A stretch of DNA of 21,284 nt from Candidatus Altarchaeota archaeon (GCA_015523055.1 WALD01000080.1:1-21284), one strand, 5' to 3'; counted from the first letter of the stretch, positions 7,157-15,404 are shown. The notes: a model not told the origin generated them from the letters alone. A program made the numbers and translations.

Positions 7157-8465
7157 ATCCCGCTACGGGCGGGATGAGGTCAGGAATATTTTTGACGAGA
7201 AGAAGAGACTGGAGTTCATGTTGACGGTTGAGGTGGCTCTTGCAAGGGCCCATGCAAAGGTTGGCAACATCTCACAGAAGGATGCCGATGAGATTTCGAG
7301 GGCTAAGAAGGAGGTTAAGATTTCCAGAGTCAGGGAGATTGAATCTGAGATAAACCATGATGTCATGGCTATGGTTAAGGCTCTGGCCGAGTTTAGCGGG
7401 AATTCCGGCAATTACGTCCACCTTGGAGCCACGAGTAGCGATATAACTGATACTGCGCTTGCCCTGCAGCTCAGAGAATTCATCGCTTTCCTATCCAGCG
7501 ATTTGACGAAGATGAAGAATGTCCTTCTGAACCTTGCAAAGAAGCACAAAGAAACCGTATGCATCGGGAGGACTCATGGCCAGCATTCTATTCCAACTAC
7601 TTACGGACTAAAGTTCGCTATCTTTGCCTCGGAGGTTCAGAGGCATATCCAGAGGCTGGAGGAATCGAAACCGAGGATTCTTGTCGGCAAGATGTCCGGG
7701 GCGGTTGGAACGCAGGCATCGTTCGGCAGGAAGGGCGCTGAGATTCAGGATTTTGTCATGGATGAATTGGGACTTTCCCCGGCATTGGTTTCAAATCAGG
7801 TTATCCAGAGAGATAGGCACGCTGAATTTTTGTTGAATCTCGCATTGATTGCGGAAACGATGAACAAGATAGCGACCGAGATAAGAAATCTACAGCGTAG
7901 TGAGATAGCCGAGGTCTCCGAGTGCTTCGGAAGGGATCAGGTTGGTTCATCAACGATGCCGCACAAAAGGAATCCAATCCTTGCTGAAAGGATCTGCGGT
8001 CTTAGCAGGGTTATAAAGGCTAATGCAATTGCATCTCTTGACAATATCCCCCTGTGGCATGAAAGAGACCTGACGAATTCCTCCTGTGAGAGGGTGATTA
8101 TTCCTGAGGCATGTATCCTTACGGACTATATTCTGAATCTTGGTATTAACCTGCTGGAGAGCATGGTCTTCAACAGGAGGCAGATTGAGAAGAATCTGAG
8201 GCTCTCCAATGGAAGGGTTATGGCCGAGTCAGTGATGATGAAGCTGGTCGAGAAGGGGGTGGGCAGGCAAGACGCTCATGAATTGTTGAGAAGGGATGCG
8301 ATGGAGAGCCTCGAGAAGGGGATCCCTTTCAGGAGTATCCTTTTGAATAACAAAAGGATTATGGAACACCTGAACGAGAAGGAGATAGATTCTGCTCTTG
8401 ACCCAAAGAATTACACAGGAACAGCAGAGGAACAGGTCGATAGGATTATCAAGGAATTGTCCTAG
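7137..8465 (+). CDS. purB: Adenylosuccinate lyase
   Basis: Catalyses two fumarate-releasing steps: SAICAR to AICAR in purine synthesis and adenylosuccinate to AMP. It is a 442-residue member of the fumarase/aspartase superfamily, normal for the archaeal/Bacillus type. The N-terminus (HPIESRYGRDEVRNIF) matches the family. GRTHGQHS carries the catalytic His region, and GSSTMPHKRNP (about 270-280) is the superfamily signature loop with the catalytic Ser. The C-terminal domain ends with GTAEEQVDRII, common in PurB. The start at 7137 overlaps the small upstream ORF. The gene is convergent with the beta-helix protein, and the two stop regions overlap by 4 nt. Confidence 0.95.
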   Translation: MTIHPIESRYGRDEVRNIFDEKKRLEFMLTVEVALARAHAKVGNISQKDADEISRAKKEVKISRVREIESEINHDVMAMVKALAEFSGNSGNYVHLGATSSDITDTALALQLREFIAFLSSDLTKMKNVLLNLAKKHKETVCIGRTHGQHSIPTTYGLKFAIFASEVQRHIQRLEESKPRILVGKMSGAVGTQASFGRKGAEIQDFVMDELGLSPALVSNQVIQRDRHAEFLLNLALIAETMNKIATEIRNLQRSEIAEVSECFGRDQVGSSTMPHKRNPILAERICGLSRVIKANAIASLDNIPLWHERDLTNSSCERVIIPEACILTDYILNLGINLLESMVFNRRQIEKNLRLSNGRVMAESVMMKLVEKGVGRQDAHELLRRDAMESLEKGIPFRSILLNNKRIMEHLNEKEIDSALDPKNYTGTAEEQVDRIIKELS

Positions 8466-9823
8466 CTTGCCCATTTATCAATCGCATTCAGTAGGTCAAA
8501 ATCGCCCACCTTCCCCTGGGTCCATAGCTCTATGTAGTGCAGGAGCTCAAAATCCGATACAATGCCGTCGCAGTCGGAGTCTGCAATGGGTTCAAGGAGC
8601 GGTGTCTTGCAGACAAAGGTTTCTTTATAAGGGCGATACATGACCTCTGGTAAATCACTGTCGTCATAGTAATCATAGATATATTCGTCGATGACATTTC
8701 TATCATCAATGCCCCACCAGTTGTTTAGCATCATTATCTCCTTGCCTGGCATTACATGCTCTATGTCAATCGTCCTGACGCTGTATTCAAAATTGTTGTA
8801 TAGATTATTGTCGGAATAGTTCCCAATAAACTCATTTACGAATATGCCGATGTTATTCCGGGTTATGGTGTTATAGATTATTGAACTTTCGTCGCCCATA
8901 TTCTCAACATAAATACCCATTGAATTGTTGTATATCAGGTTGTGGCTCAGAATTACATGTCCATAGGCATCGTCTATGTTAACCCCATAGGTATTGTTAC
9001 GAAAGGTGTTGTAGCTGGCATGTGTCCAGCCCTTGATTACCGCGCCGTGGGTGCTTCCCTGCACTGTATTATTACTGAAAAAAACATAGGTTTCTGTCTC
9101 CCCCCTACCCCTTAGTTCAGGGGTGCAATTTCTGAATTCATTTTGAGTTGCATAGATGTATTTGTCGGGGAATGTGCTCCACAGGATGACGTTGTCGCTA
9201 CACCCCATAAAGGTATTGTTGGTTATGTATGTGGTAAAGTTCCCTCCTCTTATCTCCATGCCCTTGCTTGAGAATATGGAATCCAGGATATCAACGGAGG
9301 ATTCGTAGGCCTCCAGTCGTGTATTGTTAAACCTGCAGTAGTCCAGCAGGTTGTTGCCGTTATCGCTGGTGTATTCAAAATAGAGCTCTCCCCCACCGGA
9401 GGAAATGAATTCTACTCTGTTCAGAGAATCCCCTACAGCAATAAGGTTGCCCTCAATGTCGAGGCGGTAGCTGCTGGTGAAGAATATCTTCACCCCTGCC
9501 TCTATTGTAAGTGTGTTCCCCTCCCGGACATTCACGTCATTCATTATGTAATAGGGGCTTCCCTCCATGCCCCATGTTGTGTCCTCTGTTATATCCCCTG
9601 TAACATTGGTAGGGTTCTGGGTTGTTGTCGTTGAGGTGCTTGTTGATGTAGGGGCCGTCGTGATTGTAGTCGCCAAAGCCACAAGATCCGTTGAGAAGGA
9701 ATATGCTGCGGAGCTGGAATTCTCGTCATTTGAGATTACAGGAATTGTAGTTATCAGCTCCATCTGCTCAGCAATCGCCACAGTGCAGAGATTCAGCAGA
9801 AACAAAAGGACGAGCTTTCTCAT
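8462..9823 (-). CDS. Secreted NosD-like beta-helix protein with dockerin-like C-terminus
   Basis: The preferred start, MRKLVLLFLLNLCTVAIA, is a clean signal peptide (about 18 residues); the frame runs 17 codons further upstream without signal features. The mature protein has a Thr/Ser-rich linker (about 50-75, a likely O-glycosylation site), then a right-handed parallel beta-helix (about 130-370) made of repeated N-x-F/I-x-N-N-x-x-G-I turns (NLIYNNSMGIYV, NTITRNNIGIFV). These are NosD/CASH repeats with many N-glycosylation sequons. An NNWWG motif caps the helix. The last ~40 residues contain DSDCDGIVSDFELL and GDFDLLNAIDKW, like the paired calcium-binding repeats of type I dockerins. Carbohydrate or cell-surface function is likely; the ligand is unknown. 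Confidence 0.8.
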   Translation of the reverse strand: MRKLVLLFLLNLCTVAIAEQMELITTIPVISNDENSSSAAYSFSTDLVALATTITTAPTSTSTSTTTTQNPTNVTGDITEDTTWGMEGSPYYIMNDVNVREGNTLTIEAGVKIFFTSSYRLDIEGNLIAVGDSLNRVEFISSGGGELYFEYTSDNGNNLLDYCRFNNTRLEAYESSVDILDSIFSSKGMEIRGGNFTTYITNNTFMGCSDNVILWSTFPDKYIYATQNEFRNCTPELRGRGETETYVFFSNNTVQGSTHGAVIKGWTHASYNTFRNNTYGVNIDDAYGHVILSHNLIYNNSMGIYVENMGDESSIIYNTITRNNIGIFVNEFIGNYSDNNLYNNFEYSVRTIDIEHVMPGKEIMMLNNWWGIDDRNVIDEYIYDYYDDSDLPEVMYRPYKETFVCKTPLLEPIADSDCDGIVSDFELLHYIELWTQGKVGDFDLLNAIDKWAS

Positions 9824-10064
9824 TGTATTAGAATTTATATGCTCTCCATATAAATTCATCAAAACAAATTTCACTATTGCGAATTTCTTGTTTGAATTCC
9901 TCCATGTTTATCGTTTCCCAGGAAGCGCGATAGAATTCCTTTCCTTCCAAAAGCACTCCTAATATCAGATATACTCTCACCTTTATTCTGCTGTCCCTGA
10001 TACATGCCGATAAAGGGCAATGAAGCAATCCGGAATATTCTTTCCGTCAGTTAGGGGTAGGGAG
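9824..10064. other. Gap with promoter and a possible small-ORF remnant
   Basis: There is no confident gene in these 241 nt. On the minus strand one frame stays open from just after a TGA to 9828 without an ATG until near its end (it includes LLEGKEFYRASWETINMEEF). A second frame offers a 43-codon ORF, ATG 10005 to TAG 9874. Either could be a short gene after the KaiC-like operon or a decayed remnant. Confidence 0.3.
9846..9854 (-). promoter_or_regulatory. TATA box of the beta-helix gene
   Basis: On the minus strand TTTATATGG is centred about 26 nt before ATG 9823. This predicts a transcript that begins at the start codon and supports 9823 over the longer frame. Confidence 0.5.
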
Positions 10065-10775
10065 TTATACGATAAGCTCCTCTGTTGCTATAACACCCTT
10101 ACCCTCCTCTATATCAATGGAATATTTATCCAGACTATGTTTTGCCCCCCTCATCTTTTTGATCTGAACATACCTCTCCACCTTATTATCTATCTCCATC
10201 ACACCCAGTTCAATCAGTCCATCACAGAGGAATAGTTCTGCACCCATTAGGGATCCATCAATGCCTATGCCCTGCTGGGGCGTCTCAGCTATAATAAATG
10301 TTGTTGCCTCTATTTTCCTTAATTCCTCAAAAAAGAAATATACCTCAACCCTATTCTTCAGCGTGCCGGCGATAGTATACAATGCATTCAGGGAATCTAT
10401 AACCAAACAGGAGAATTTTTCACCGTGTATTCTGTTATACTCCTTTATCGAATTTACTATCCAGTTTAATTCTCCTTCAACCCCACCCTCCATCTTAACC
10501 AATTTTCTTGAGTATTTATAATCAATAATCTTCGCCGGGGAGGTTTCATCAACGAGGAGATTCATGCCCCTCAGATTGAGTATATGCCTCTCTTTTGACT
10601 CCTCAAGGGTAAGGTAAAGCCCCTTGGTGTTTGTCTCCCTTGTATGGTTCATTAGGGCAGTAAATGCAAGAGTGGACTTCAAACTTCCGGGGGGACCATC
10701 CACGATAATAATGGAATTCTCAAGTTCATCATTCTCCATTATACTTCCAAACCCGGGGATTGCATGTCTTAGCAT
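10065..10775 (-). CDS. KaiC-like / RecA-superfamily ATPase, 236 aa
   Basis: A single-domain RecA-fold ATPase of the archaeal KaiC-like (RadA/RAD55-related) group. The Walker A loop is GPPGSLKST (27-35), with Leu where GPPGSGKT has Gly. Walker B is FSCLVIDSLNAL (Asp127). The segment after strand 2, GLYLTLEESKERH, is the usual KaiC 'Y-x-(T/S)-x-E-E' element with the candidate catalytic Glu. No second KaiC domain or DNA-binding domain is visible, and the length is typical of stand-alone archaeal members. AGGTGAT precedes the ATG by 5 nt. It is the last gene of an operon with the DUF835 protein and a 3-TM protein, which suggests nucleotide-dependent signalling coupled to a membrane component. Confidence 0.82.
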   Translation of the reverse strand: MLRHAIPGFGSIMENDELENSIIIVDGPPGSLKSTLAFTALMNHTRETNTKGLYLTLEESKERHILNLRGMNLLVDETSPAKIIDYKYSRKLVKMEGGVEGELNWIVNSIKEYNRIHGEKFSCLVIDSLNALYTIAGTLKNRVEVYFFFEELRKIEATTFIIAETPQQGIGIDGSLMGAELFLCDGLIELGVMEIDNKVERYVQIKKMRGAKHSLDKYSIDIEEGKGVIATEELIV

Positions 10776-10821
10776 TTATATCACCTGTAACTCTATGTAA
10801 GTAGCTTAATAAAAATCAACA

Positions 10822-11613
10822 TCATATCTCGGTTATGTCTGCTTCTCTTTCCAGCAGTTTTAACTCCCTTTCCTCTATAGTCAATGGGCTTAGAGGAATT
10901 ATTAGACGTGAATTACTTATCGCTATTTTATCCCTCAACCGATGAAAGAACTGTAATACTCTCCTGAAATTATTGTGGTGGATTAGGTATCCAATTCCAT
11001 CCAGAACTATAACACTATTGTCGCTTTTATCGATAAAATCACCAACCAGGTGAAGTACTCGCTCAAGTTGGGGTGAAATGACTAATCCCGTGGGGGTATG
11101 CATCTCTGTTAGCCAGACTATCGGGGTCTTCTTTAGTTTATATTTTTCTCTGATCCTCTCCGGGGTTCTCCGGGTTATACACAAACCGTGTGAACCCTTG
11201 CTGATTGCATCTACAAACATATCAAAACTTCCCTCTGGAGACTCCTCCTTCTTAAGATATATGTGGCCTCTCTTCAGTTTGTATTCAATTCCTGATGAAC
11301 GCTCAAGCTCTTCAGTCATCGGAATAATCTTGGGCAGTCTCCTCTCCCGCCTGACCGTAACTGCAGCAGCCAGCAGGAAGGCTATGACCAACGGAATTAA
11401 TTCTATGGTCAGGATATCAAACAGGGGATAGAACCAGAATTCCTTGATTGTTCTTATCAGGGACACTGCAAAAGCAACACCTGTCGTCAGAGATATATAA
11501 AGCCATATATTGGATACCGCCTTTGTTAATCTATAATTTTTTATGCTGTAAAACAGTGCTATCAGAAAGAATACCGCCTCCATGCATTTTATGGTTATTA
11601 TGACAACGTCCAT
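10822..11613 (-). CDS. Three-TM protein with DUF835 domain
   Basis: Of 263 residues, the first ~90 hold three hydrophobic segments (about 4-23, 35-54, 68-87) ending in a basic RRERR stop-transfer, so the rest should be cytoplasmic. Residues about 117-258 match the archaeal DUF835 domain as I know it: YLKKE...FVDAISKGSHGLCITRRTP, TPIVWLTE, VIVLDGIGYLIHHNNF, LIIPLSPLTIEERELKLLERE. The domain's biochemical role is unknown. It is found mainly in archaea, often with membrane segments or sensor/KaiC domains. The gene starts 3 nt after the upstream 3-TM gene's stop and lies 46 nt before the KaiC-like gene, a clear operon. The domain lacks a P-loop, so it is not itself an evident ATPase. Confidence 0.85.
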   Translation of the reverse strand: MDVVIITIKCMEAVFFLIALFYSIKNYRLTKAVSNIWLYISLTTGVAFAVSLIRTIKEFWFYPLFDILTIELIPLVIAFLLAAAVTVRRERRLPKIIPMTEELERSSGIEYKLKRGHIYLKKEESPEGSFDMFVDAISKGSHGLCITRRTPERIREKYKLKKTPIVWLTEMHTPTGLVISPQLERVLHLVGDFIDKSDNSVIVLDGIGYLIHHNNFRRVLQFFHRLRDKIAISNSRLIIPLSPLTIEERELKLLEREADITEI

Positions 11614-11616
11614 TAT

Positions 11617-11910
11617 TTAGCTTACCTCGCCATCACGTAGATATGTATGGCTGTAATAAGTGGTATAAGCAAAAACCATACTTGCTGTTAATATGCAGGA
11701 ATGCTCTATAAGGCGGCAGAAACCAGATACACAAAAATCTCGCAGGATTGCAAATATGGTTGACAGGAGCAGGAATCCAAATGCCAGAGTAAATAACCTC
11801 CACTTCTTTCCCTGTTCGTATACCCCTACCATATAATTAAAGACAGGGATAAAGAGCAACAGGGCGATAATATGTGCGATCCTGAAAAAGTCCCCATACA
11901 TCATTGTCAT
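11617..11910 (-). CDS. Small three-TM membrane protein, 97 aa
   Basis: Hydrophobic segments lie at about 11-31, 38-56 and 67-86, with short loops and a charged tail (HTYLRDGEVS). TM2 ends in AILRDF, and TM3 is preceded by a Cys-containing loop (CVSGFCRLIEHSC). This is the same three-segment layout as the N-terminus of the next gene's product, but without the DUF835 domain. It starts the operon: a TATA-like ATATTAAC is centred about 27 nt upstream of ATG 11910. A sensory or assembly partner for the DUF835 protein is inferred. No known family recognised. Confidence 0.7.
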   Translation of the reverse strand: MTMMYGDFFRIAHIIALLLFIPVFNYMVGVYEQGKKWRLFTLAFGFLLLSTIFAILRDFCVSGFCRLIEHSCILTASMVFAYTTYYSHTYLRDGEVS

Positions 11911-12015
11911 TTTAACACTGACTTTAGCACTGAGTTAATATAAGACACCCTTTTATAAAACTCGCATCAGTTCTTTTAGTCCAATGAATTCTAATCTATT
12001 GCCCAATATATCGCC

Positions 12016-13284
12016 TTAGCCAATCACCTCACCCATCAGATTATAATATGTCGCGTCGGTAATTCTTACCCAAATGAATTCCCCTCTTAACCTCCTTTCT
12101 GAGTGTATCACTATAGGCTTATATGCTGAATTCCTTGCCGTGTAGCCGCCCCGGGATATCTTTGATACCAGCACCCTGCCCTCCCAGCCAATCCATTTCT
12201 GATTCTTCCTGAGAGCGTATTCTTTGAACACGGAATTCACCAGCCGGGAGCGGTCCTTTGATATTCTTGTAGGGAGCTGCTTGAGTCTCTCAGCATCTGT
12301 TCCGGGTCTGAGCCAGAATCTGGAGATGTTCAAAACCTCGGGCTCGGTTTCCTTCAGAAGGGAGAGAGTGTTTTTGAACGCCTCCTCGCTTTCTGTGGGG
12401 AAGCCAAGAATCACATCGGTTGAGATAGTAATCCCCGGGAATGCACTACGGAATTCCTTTATTATGGTCTTGAAATCCCCGGCAGTATAGTGACGATTCA
12501 TGTCCCTTAGAACCCTGTCGTCCCCGCTCTGCAGGGGAATATGCAGGAATTTATATATCTTTTCAGTCCTGTATGCGGCAATCAATTCATCGAGAAATTC
12601 CAGCACGTGATCTGGATTCATCATCCCCACCCTCACCATGAATTCCCCTTCAATCTTTGAGACCCTGCCCAGTAGCTCCGGCAGGGATGTCCCGGTGTCC
12701 TTTCCATAAGCCCCTGTATCCTGTGCAGTGAACCAGAATTCCCTCACCCCCTCTGATATCGCTTTCCTTACATCGGCAAGGATAAGCTCCGGCCGGTAGG
12801 AGTGTAATCTGCCTCTCGCCCTCCGGACTATGCAGTAGGAGCAATTCCCGACGCATCCCTGTGCAATAGGTATAATCCCAACCACAGGATTATTCCTCTT
12901 TCTGGGAAATTTGAACCTGCACCCACCATCGGAGATTCTGACAAATCTTTCTTTTTCGACTGCTTCAGGAATATCCCCGATATTTGTCCCAAGAAAAGAA
13001 AATTCAGGAAATTCGTCAACTATCTCCGGCTGGGCTCGTGGCAGGCATCCGGTAACGATTACCCTCCTGTTAGAATTCCTCAATTTTTTTAGCCGTTTAA
13101 TGATCTTCCTCTCCGTCGGGGTTTTTACCGTGCAGGTATTTATAACCAGAATATCTCCGTCCTTTCCGATAGCATAACCTTTTTCCTCCAGCAGCCCGGC
13201 CATAAACTCCGAATCAGCCTGATTCGTAGCACAGCCATAGGTCTCTATCTCAACCTCACCCAAGAATGTTTCTGAAGGTTTCAT
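12016..13284 (-). CDS. tRNA (t6A37) methylthiotransferase, MtaB/CDKAL1 type
   Basis: A radical-SAM enzyme that adds a methylthio group to t6A at position 37 of tRNAs reading ANN codons. It is 422 residues with the three expected domains. The N-terminal UPF0004 domain has its cluster cysteines C18 (TYGCATNQ), C51 (NTCTV) and C80 (TGCLPRAQ). The radical-SAM core has CVGNCSYC (C144, C148, C151) and LHIPLQSGDDRVLRDMNR. The last ~65 residues form a TRAM-like RNA-binding domain (GWEGRVLVSKISRGGYTARN). The sequence resembles archaeal/eukaryotic CDKAL1-like proteins more than MiaB. The ATG at 13284 gives a 29-nt overlap with the NOG1-type gene; a TTG at 13263 is an alternative. Translational coupling with the GTPase is likely. 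Confidence 0.9.
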   Translation of the reverse strand: MKPSETFLGEVEIETYGCATNQADSEFMAGLLEEKGYAIGKDGDILVINTCTVKTPTERKIIKRLKKLRNSNRRVIVTGCLPRAQPEIVDEFPEFSFLGTNIGDIPEAVEKERFVRISDGGCRFKFPRKRNNPVVGIIPIAQGCVGNCSYCIVRRARGRLHSYRPELILADVRKAISEGVREFWFTAQDTGAYGKDTGTSLPELLGRVSKIEGEFMVRVGMMNPDHVLEFLDELIAAYRTEKIYKFLHIPLQSGDDRVLRDMNRHYTAGDFKTIIKEFRSAFPGITISTDVILGFPTESEEAFKNTLSLLKETEPEVLNISRFWLRPGTDAERLKQLPTRISKDRSRLVNSVFKEYALRKNQKWIGWEGRVLVSKISRGGYTARNSAYKPIVIHSERRLRGEFIWVRITDATYYNLMGEVIG

Positions 13285-14212
13285 CGCAGTCCTCTTTATT
13301 CAGTGCAGAGATTTCCAGCGGGTTTTTTAATCTCTTTTTTAACTCCCTAACTATTTCCTTCTCTGCAATATCTGTCTTGTTAATTGCAACAAATATCCTC
13401 TGTTTGAATTTGAATTCTTCCCTGATTTCCTTCAGGAGATTCAACTGCGGCTCCATCTCGTTACAGGGATCAATCAGGAAGATAATGGTGTCGGCCAGTT
13501 CCCTTATGGCAAGAATTGCCTGCTGTTCAATTTTATTTCTTTCGCTCATGGACCTGTCCAGCAGGCCGGGGGAGTCAATAATCTGGTATCGCTGATACCT
13601 CAGTTTCGTGTGCCCTATCAGAATTCGCTGAGTCGTGAACGGGTAGGTGGCTATCTTAACCCTTGAGCCGGTCAGGTTCTTCATGAATGTGGACTTCCCA
13701 GCGTTTGGGTATCCGGCTATAACAATGGTGGGGAGGTCTTCAACTGAGGGAAATTCACGAAGTATCTGTTTAATCTCTATCAATTGGGTCAGCTCGGACG
13801 AGATTCTATGTATCATGGATGCTGTTCTTCCCAGAAACTCTCTGGTTGAATTTTTATCCCCTGTTCGAATTCCTCTCAATGCGTCCCTCTCAAGCCCTGC
13901 CACCCGGTCAGAGCACCACTTCATGGCGCCGAGGGATTTCTTATAGCGGTTCTTGTCTATCCGGATGTCAAGGAGCCTCTGGTAGAATTCCGGCAGTTGC
14001 TCGTAGCTTGGGAAATTCTTCACCACCCGGGTAAGGTCTGATTTGATTACTGCTGCTGTTGACTGCACCCTTGCCAGGTCGGCGTTCCTTAGCTGTAACT
14101 CTCTCTGAGCTCCCGTTCTTGAAGACTTTACTCTACCGGCTGATTTAGATCCCCGGCTGAACGATTTATCTATCAGTTCCTTTTCCGAGGGGATGTGGGG
14201 CAAAGAAAACAT
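13256..14212 (-). CDS. NOG1-type GTPase (Obg/NOG1 family)
   Basis: A 318-residue archaeal relative of eukaryotic NOG1, which acts in large ribosomal subunit assembly. Residues 1-150 are an all-helical basic domain (NOG1_N-like, with KSAGRVKS and FYQRLLDIRIDK). The GTPase domain follows: G1 GYPNAGKST (167-175), the G2 region YPFTTQ, G3 DSPG (213-216), G4 NKTD (278-281) and G5 SALN (302-305). The length is usual for the archaeal form, which lacks the long eukaryotic C-terminus. It is the first gene of a two-gene operon with the tRNA methylthiotransferase. The divergent 154-nt gap to fibrillarin contains both promoters. Confidence 0.9.
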   Translation of the reverse strand: MFSLPHIPSEKELIDKSFSRGSKSAGRVKSSRTGAQRELQLRNADLARVQSTAAVIKSDLTRVVKNFPSYEQLPEFYQRLLDIRIDKNRYKKSLGAMKWCSDRVAGLERDALRGIRTGDKNSTREFLGRTASMIHRISSELTQLIEIKQILREFPSVEDLPTIVIAGYPNAGKSTFMKNLTGSRVKIATYPFTTQRILIGHTKLRYQRYQIIDSPGLLDRSMSERNKIEQQAILAIRELADTIIFLIDPCNEMEPQLNLLKEIREEFKFKQRIFVAINKTDIAEKEIVRELKKRLKNPLEISALNKEDCDETFRNILG

Positions 14213-14366
14213 ACTATGTTATTTGGAACAGAGGTTATAGAATCAGGACAGGGATAGAGGATACAGGATAGAGACAGAGAGCCATGATACAAAATTAGAA
14301 ACAAACCACGATGCCCTGAATCTGGAATATATCTGCTCCCTCGCATAGATTAAGTGCTGGTTAAAA
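14213..14366. other. Divergent intergenic region, NOG1-type / flpA
   Basis: These 154 nt separate two divergent operons. The + strand is purine-rich at 14250-14282 with short GGATA(C/G)AGGATAGAGA-like repetition. I see no RNA gene or clear operator; weak TATA-like words lie near 14326-14332. Confidence 0.35.
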
Positions 14367-15020
14367 ATGCGATTAAAAAAGATATTTCCGGGGGTTTATG
14401 GTGTTGGGAGAGACATTGCAACGGAGAATTCAACCCCCGGGTTCAGAGTATATGACGAAAGGCTTTTGAGGTTGAAAGGCAACGAGTACAGGCTCTGGGA
14501 CCCTCGCCGCAGCAAACTTGCTGCAGGAATTCTCAATGGTTTGAAGAGATTTCCGTTCAATCCGAATTCGAGTATTCTTTATCTCGGCGCATCATCGGGA
14601 ACCACAGCAAGTCATCTTGCTGACATCTGCCCCAACGGATGGATTTATTGTGTTGAGTTCTCGAAGAGGATGATGCAGGATTTATTGCAGGTAACGATGA
14701 AGAAGAGGAATATGGTCCCGGTCCTCGCCGATGCAAATCTGCCTGCAAAGTATCTGCACCAGATCGCAAGGATTGATATAATCTATCAGGATGTGGCTCA
14801 GCCAAACCAGGCTGAAATTCTCCTGAAGAATTCCGAACTATTCAGCCCGAGGTTTGCAATGCTCTCGATAAAGTCCAGAAGCATTAATGCAATCGAAAGT
14901 CCAAAGAAGGTTTTCAAGAGGGAAATAGAGAAATTGAAGGATTATTTCTCTGTTCTTGAGAAGATTGACCTCAGACCTTACGACAGGGACCATGTTCTTG
15001 TTAATCTTGAGAGGAAGTAG
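14367..15020 (+). CDS. flpA: Fibrillarin-like rRNA/tRNA 2'-O-methyltransferase
   Basis: The catalytic subunit of the archaeal box C/D sRNP. It methylates ribose 2'-OH in rRNA and tRNA, guided by C/D RNAs with Nop5 and L7Ae. It has 217 residues with the usual short beta N-domain (IFPGVYGV) and a SAM-binding Rossmann domain: LYLGASSGTTASHL (71-84), the acidic end of strand 2 in YCVEFS (93-98), DANLP, and the IDIIYQDVAQPNQAEIL signature. The C-terminal DRDHVLVNLERK is typical. The length is normal (about 210-230). nop5 is not adjacent, unlike in many archaea. crcB starts 3 nt after the stop, so the genes are co-transcribed. Confidence 0.95.
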   Translation: MRLKKIFPGVYGVGRDIATENSTPGFRVYDERLLRLKGNEYRLWDPRRSKLAAGILNGLKRFPFNPNSSILYLGASSGTTASHLADICPNGWIYCVEFSKRMMQDLLQVTMKKRNMVPVLADANLPAKYLHQIARIDIIYQDVAQPNQAEILLKNSELFSPRFAMLSIKSRSINAIESPKKVFKREIEKLKDYFSVLEKIDLRPYDRDHVLVNLERK

Positions 15021-15023
15021 AAA

Positions 15024-15404
15024 ATGTATTCAATATTGCTTATAGGTATTGGCGGTTTCATGGGTGCGGTTCTCAGGTACCTGGTTTCCGGATGGATACA
15101 AAATATAAGTTCTGACTTTCCGGTCGGTACTCTGGGTGTCAATTTCATCGGCAGTTTCTTCCTGAGTTTGATTATGTATCTCTCAGAGTACAGGGGGCTG
15201 TTCAACGAGGAAACAAGAATATTTTTAACAATAGGATTGCTTGGTGCATTCACAACAATGTCGACATTCAGCTACGAATCGTTCAGGTTATTAGAGCAGA
15301 GGGAGATATCCTTATTGATGGTAAATATAATCGGAACAATTATACTAACACTGTTTGCAGTATACTTGGGGAGGGTTATTGTCTTGAATCTGGAGGGAAG
15401 CTAA
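15024..15404 (+). CDS. crcB: CrcB/Fluc fluoride channel
   Basis: A small fluoride-specific export channel that works as a dual-topology dimer in the membrane. At 126 residues with four hydrophobic segments it is of normal size. Signatures are IGGFMGAVLRY near the N-terminus, GTLGVNFIGSFF in TM2 with the pore-lining Asn, and GLLGAFTTMSTFSYE, the broken TM3 with the Thr/Ser and Phe-box residues. It lies 3 nt after flpA and 1 nt before the DUF190 gene. Because it is embedded in the operon there is no room for a crcB fluoride riboswitch directly upstream, and I see none. Confidence 0.93.
   Translation: MYSILLIGIGGFMGAVLRYLVSGWIQNISSDFPVGTLGVNFIGSFFLSLIMYLSEYRGLFNEETRIFLTIGLLGAFTTMSTFSYESFRLLEQREISLLMVNIIGTIILTLFAVYLGRVIVLNLEGS

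Noticed and set aside
9567..9962. 131-codon + ORF rich in Val across the start of the beta-helix gene
   Set aside because: Hydrophobic Val runs are the antisense of the Thr/Ser-rich linker; the minus-strand gene has a signal peptide and promoter.
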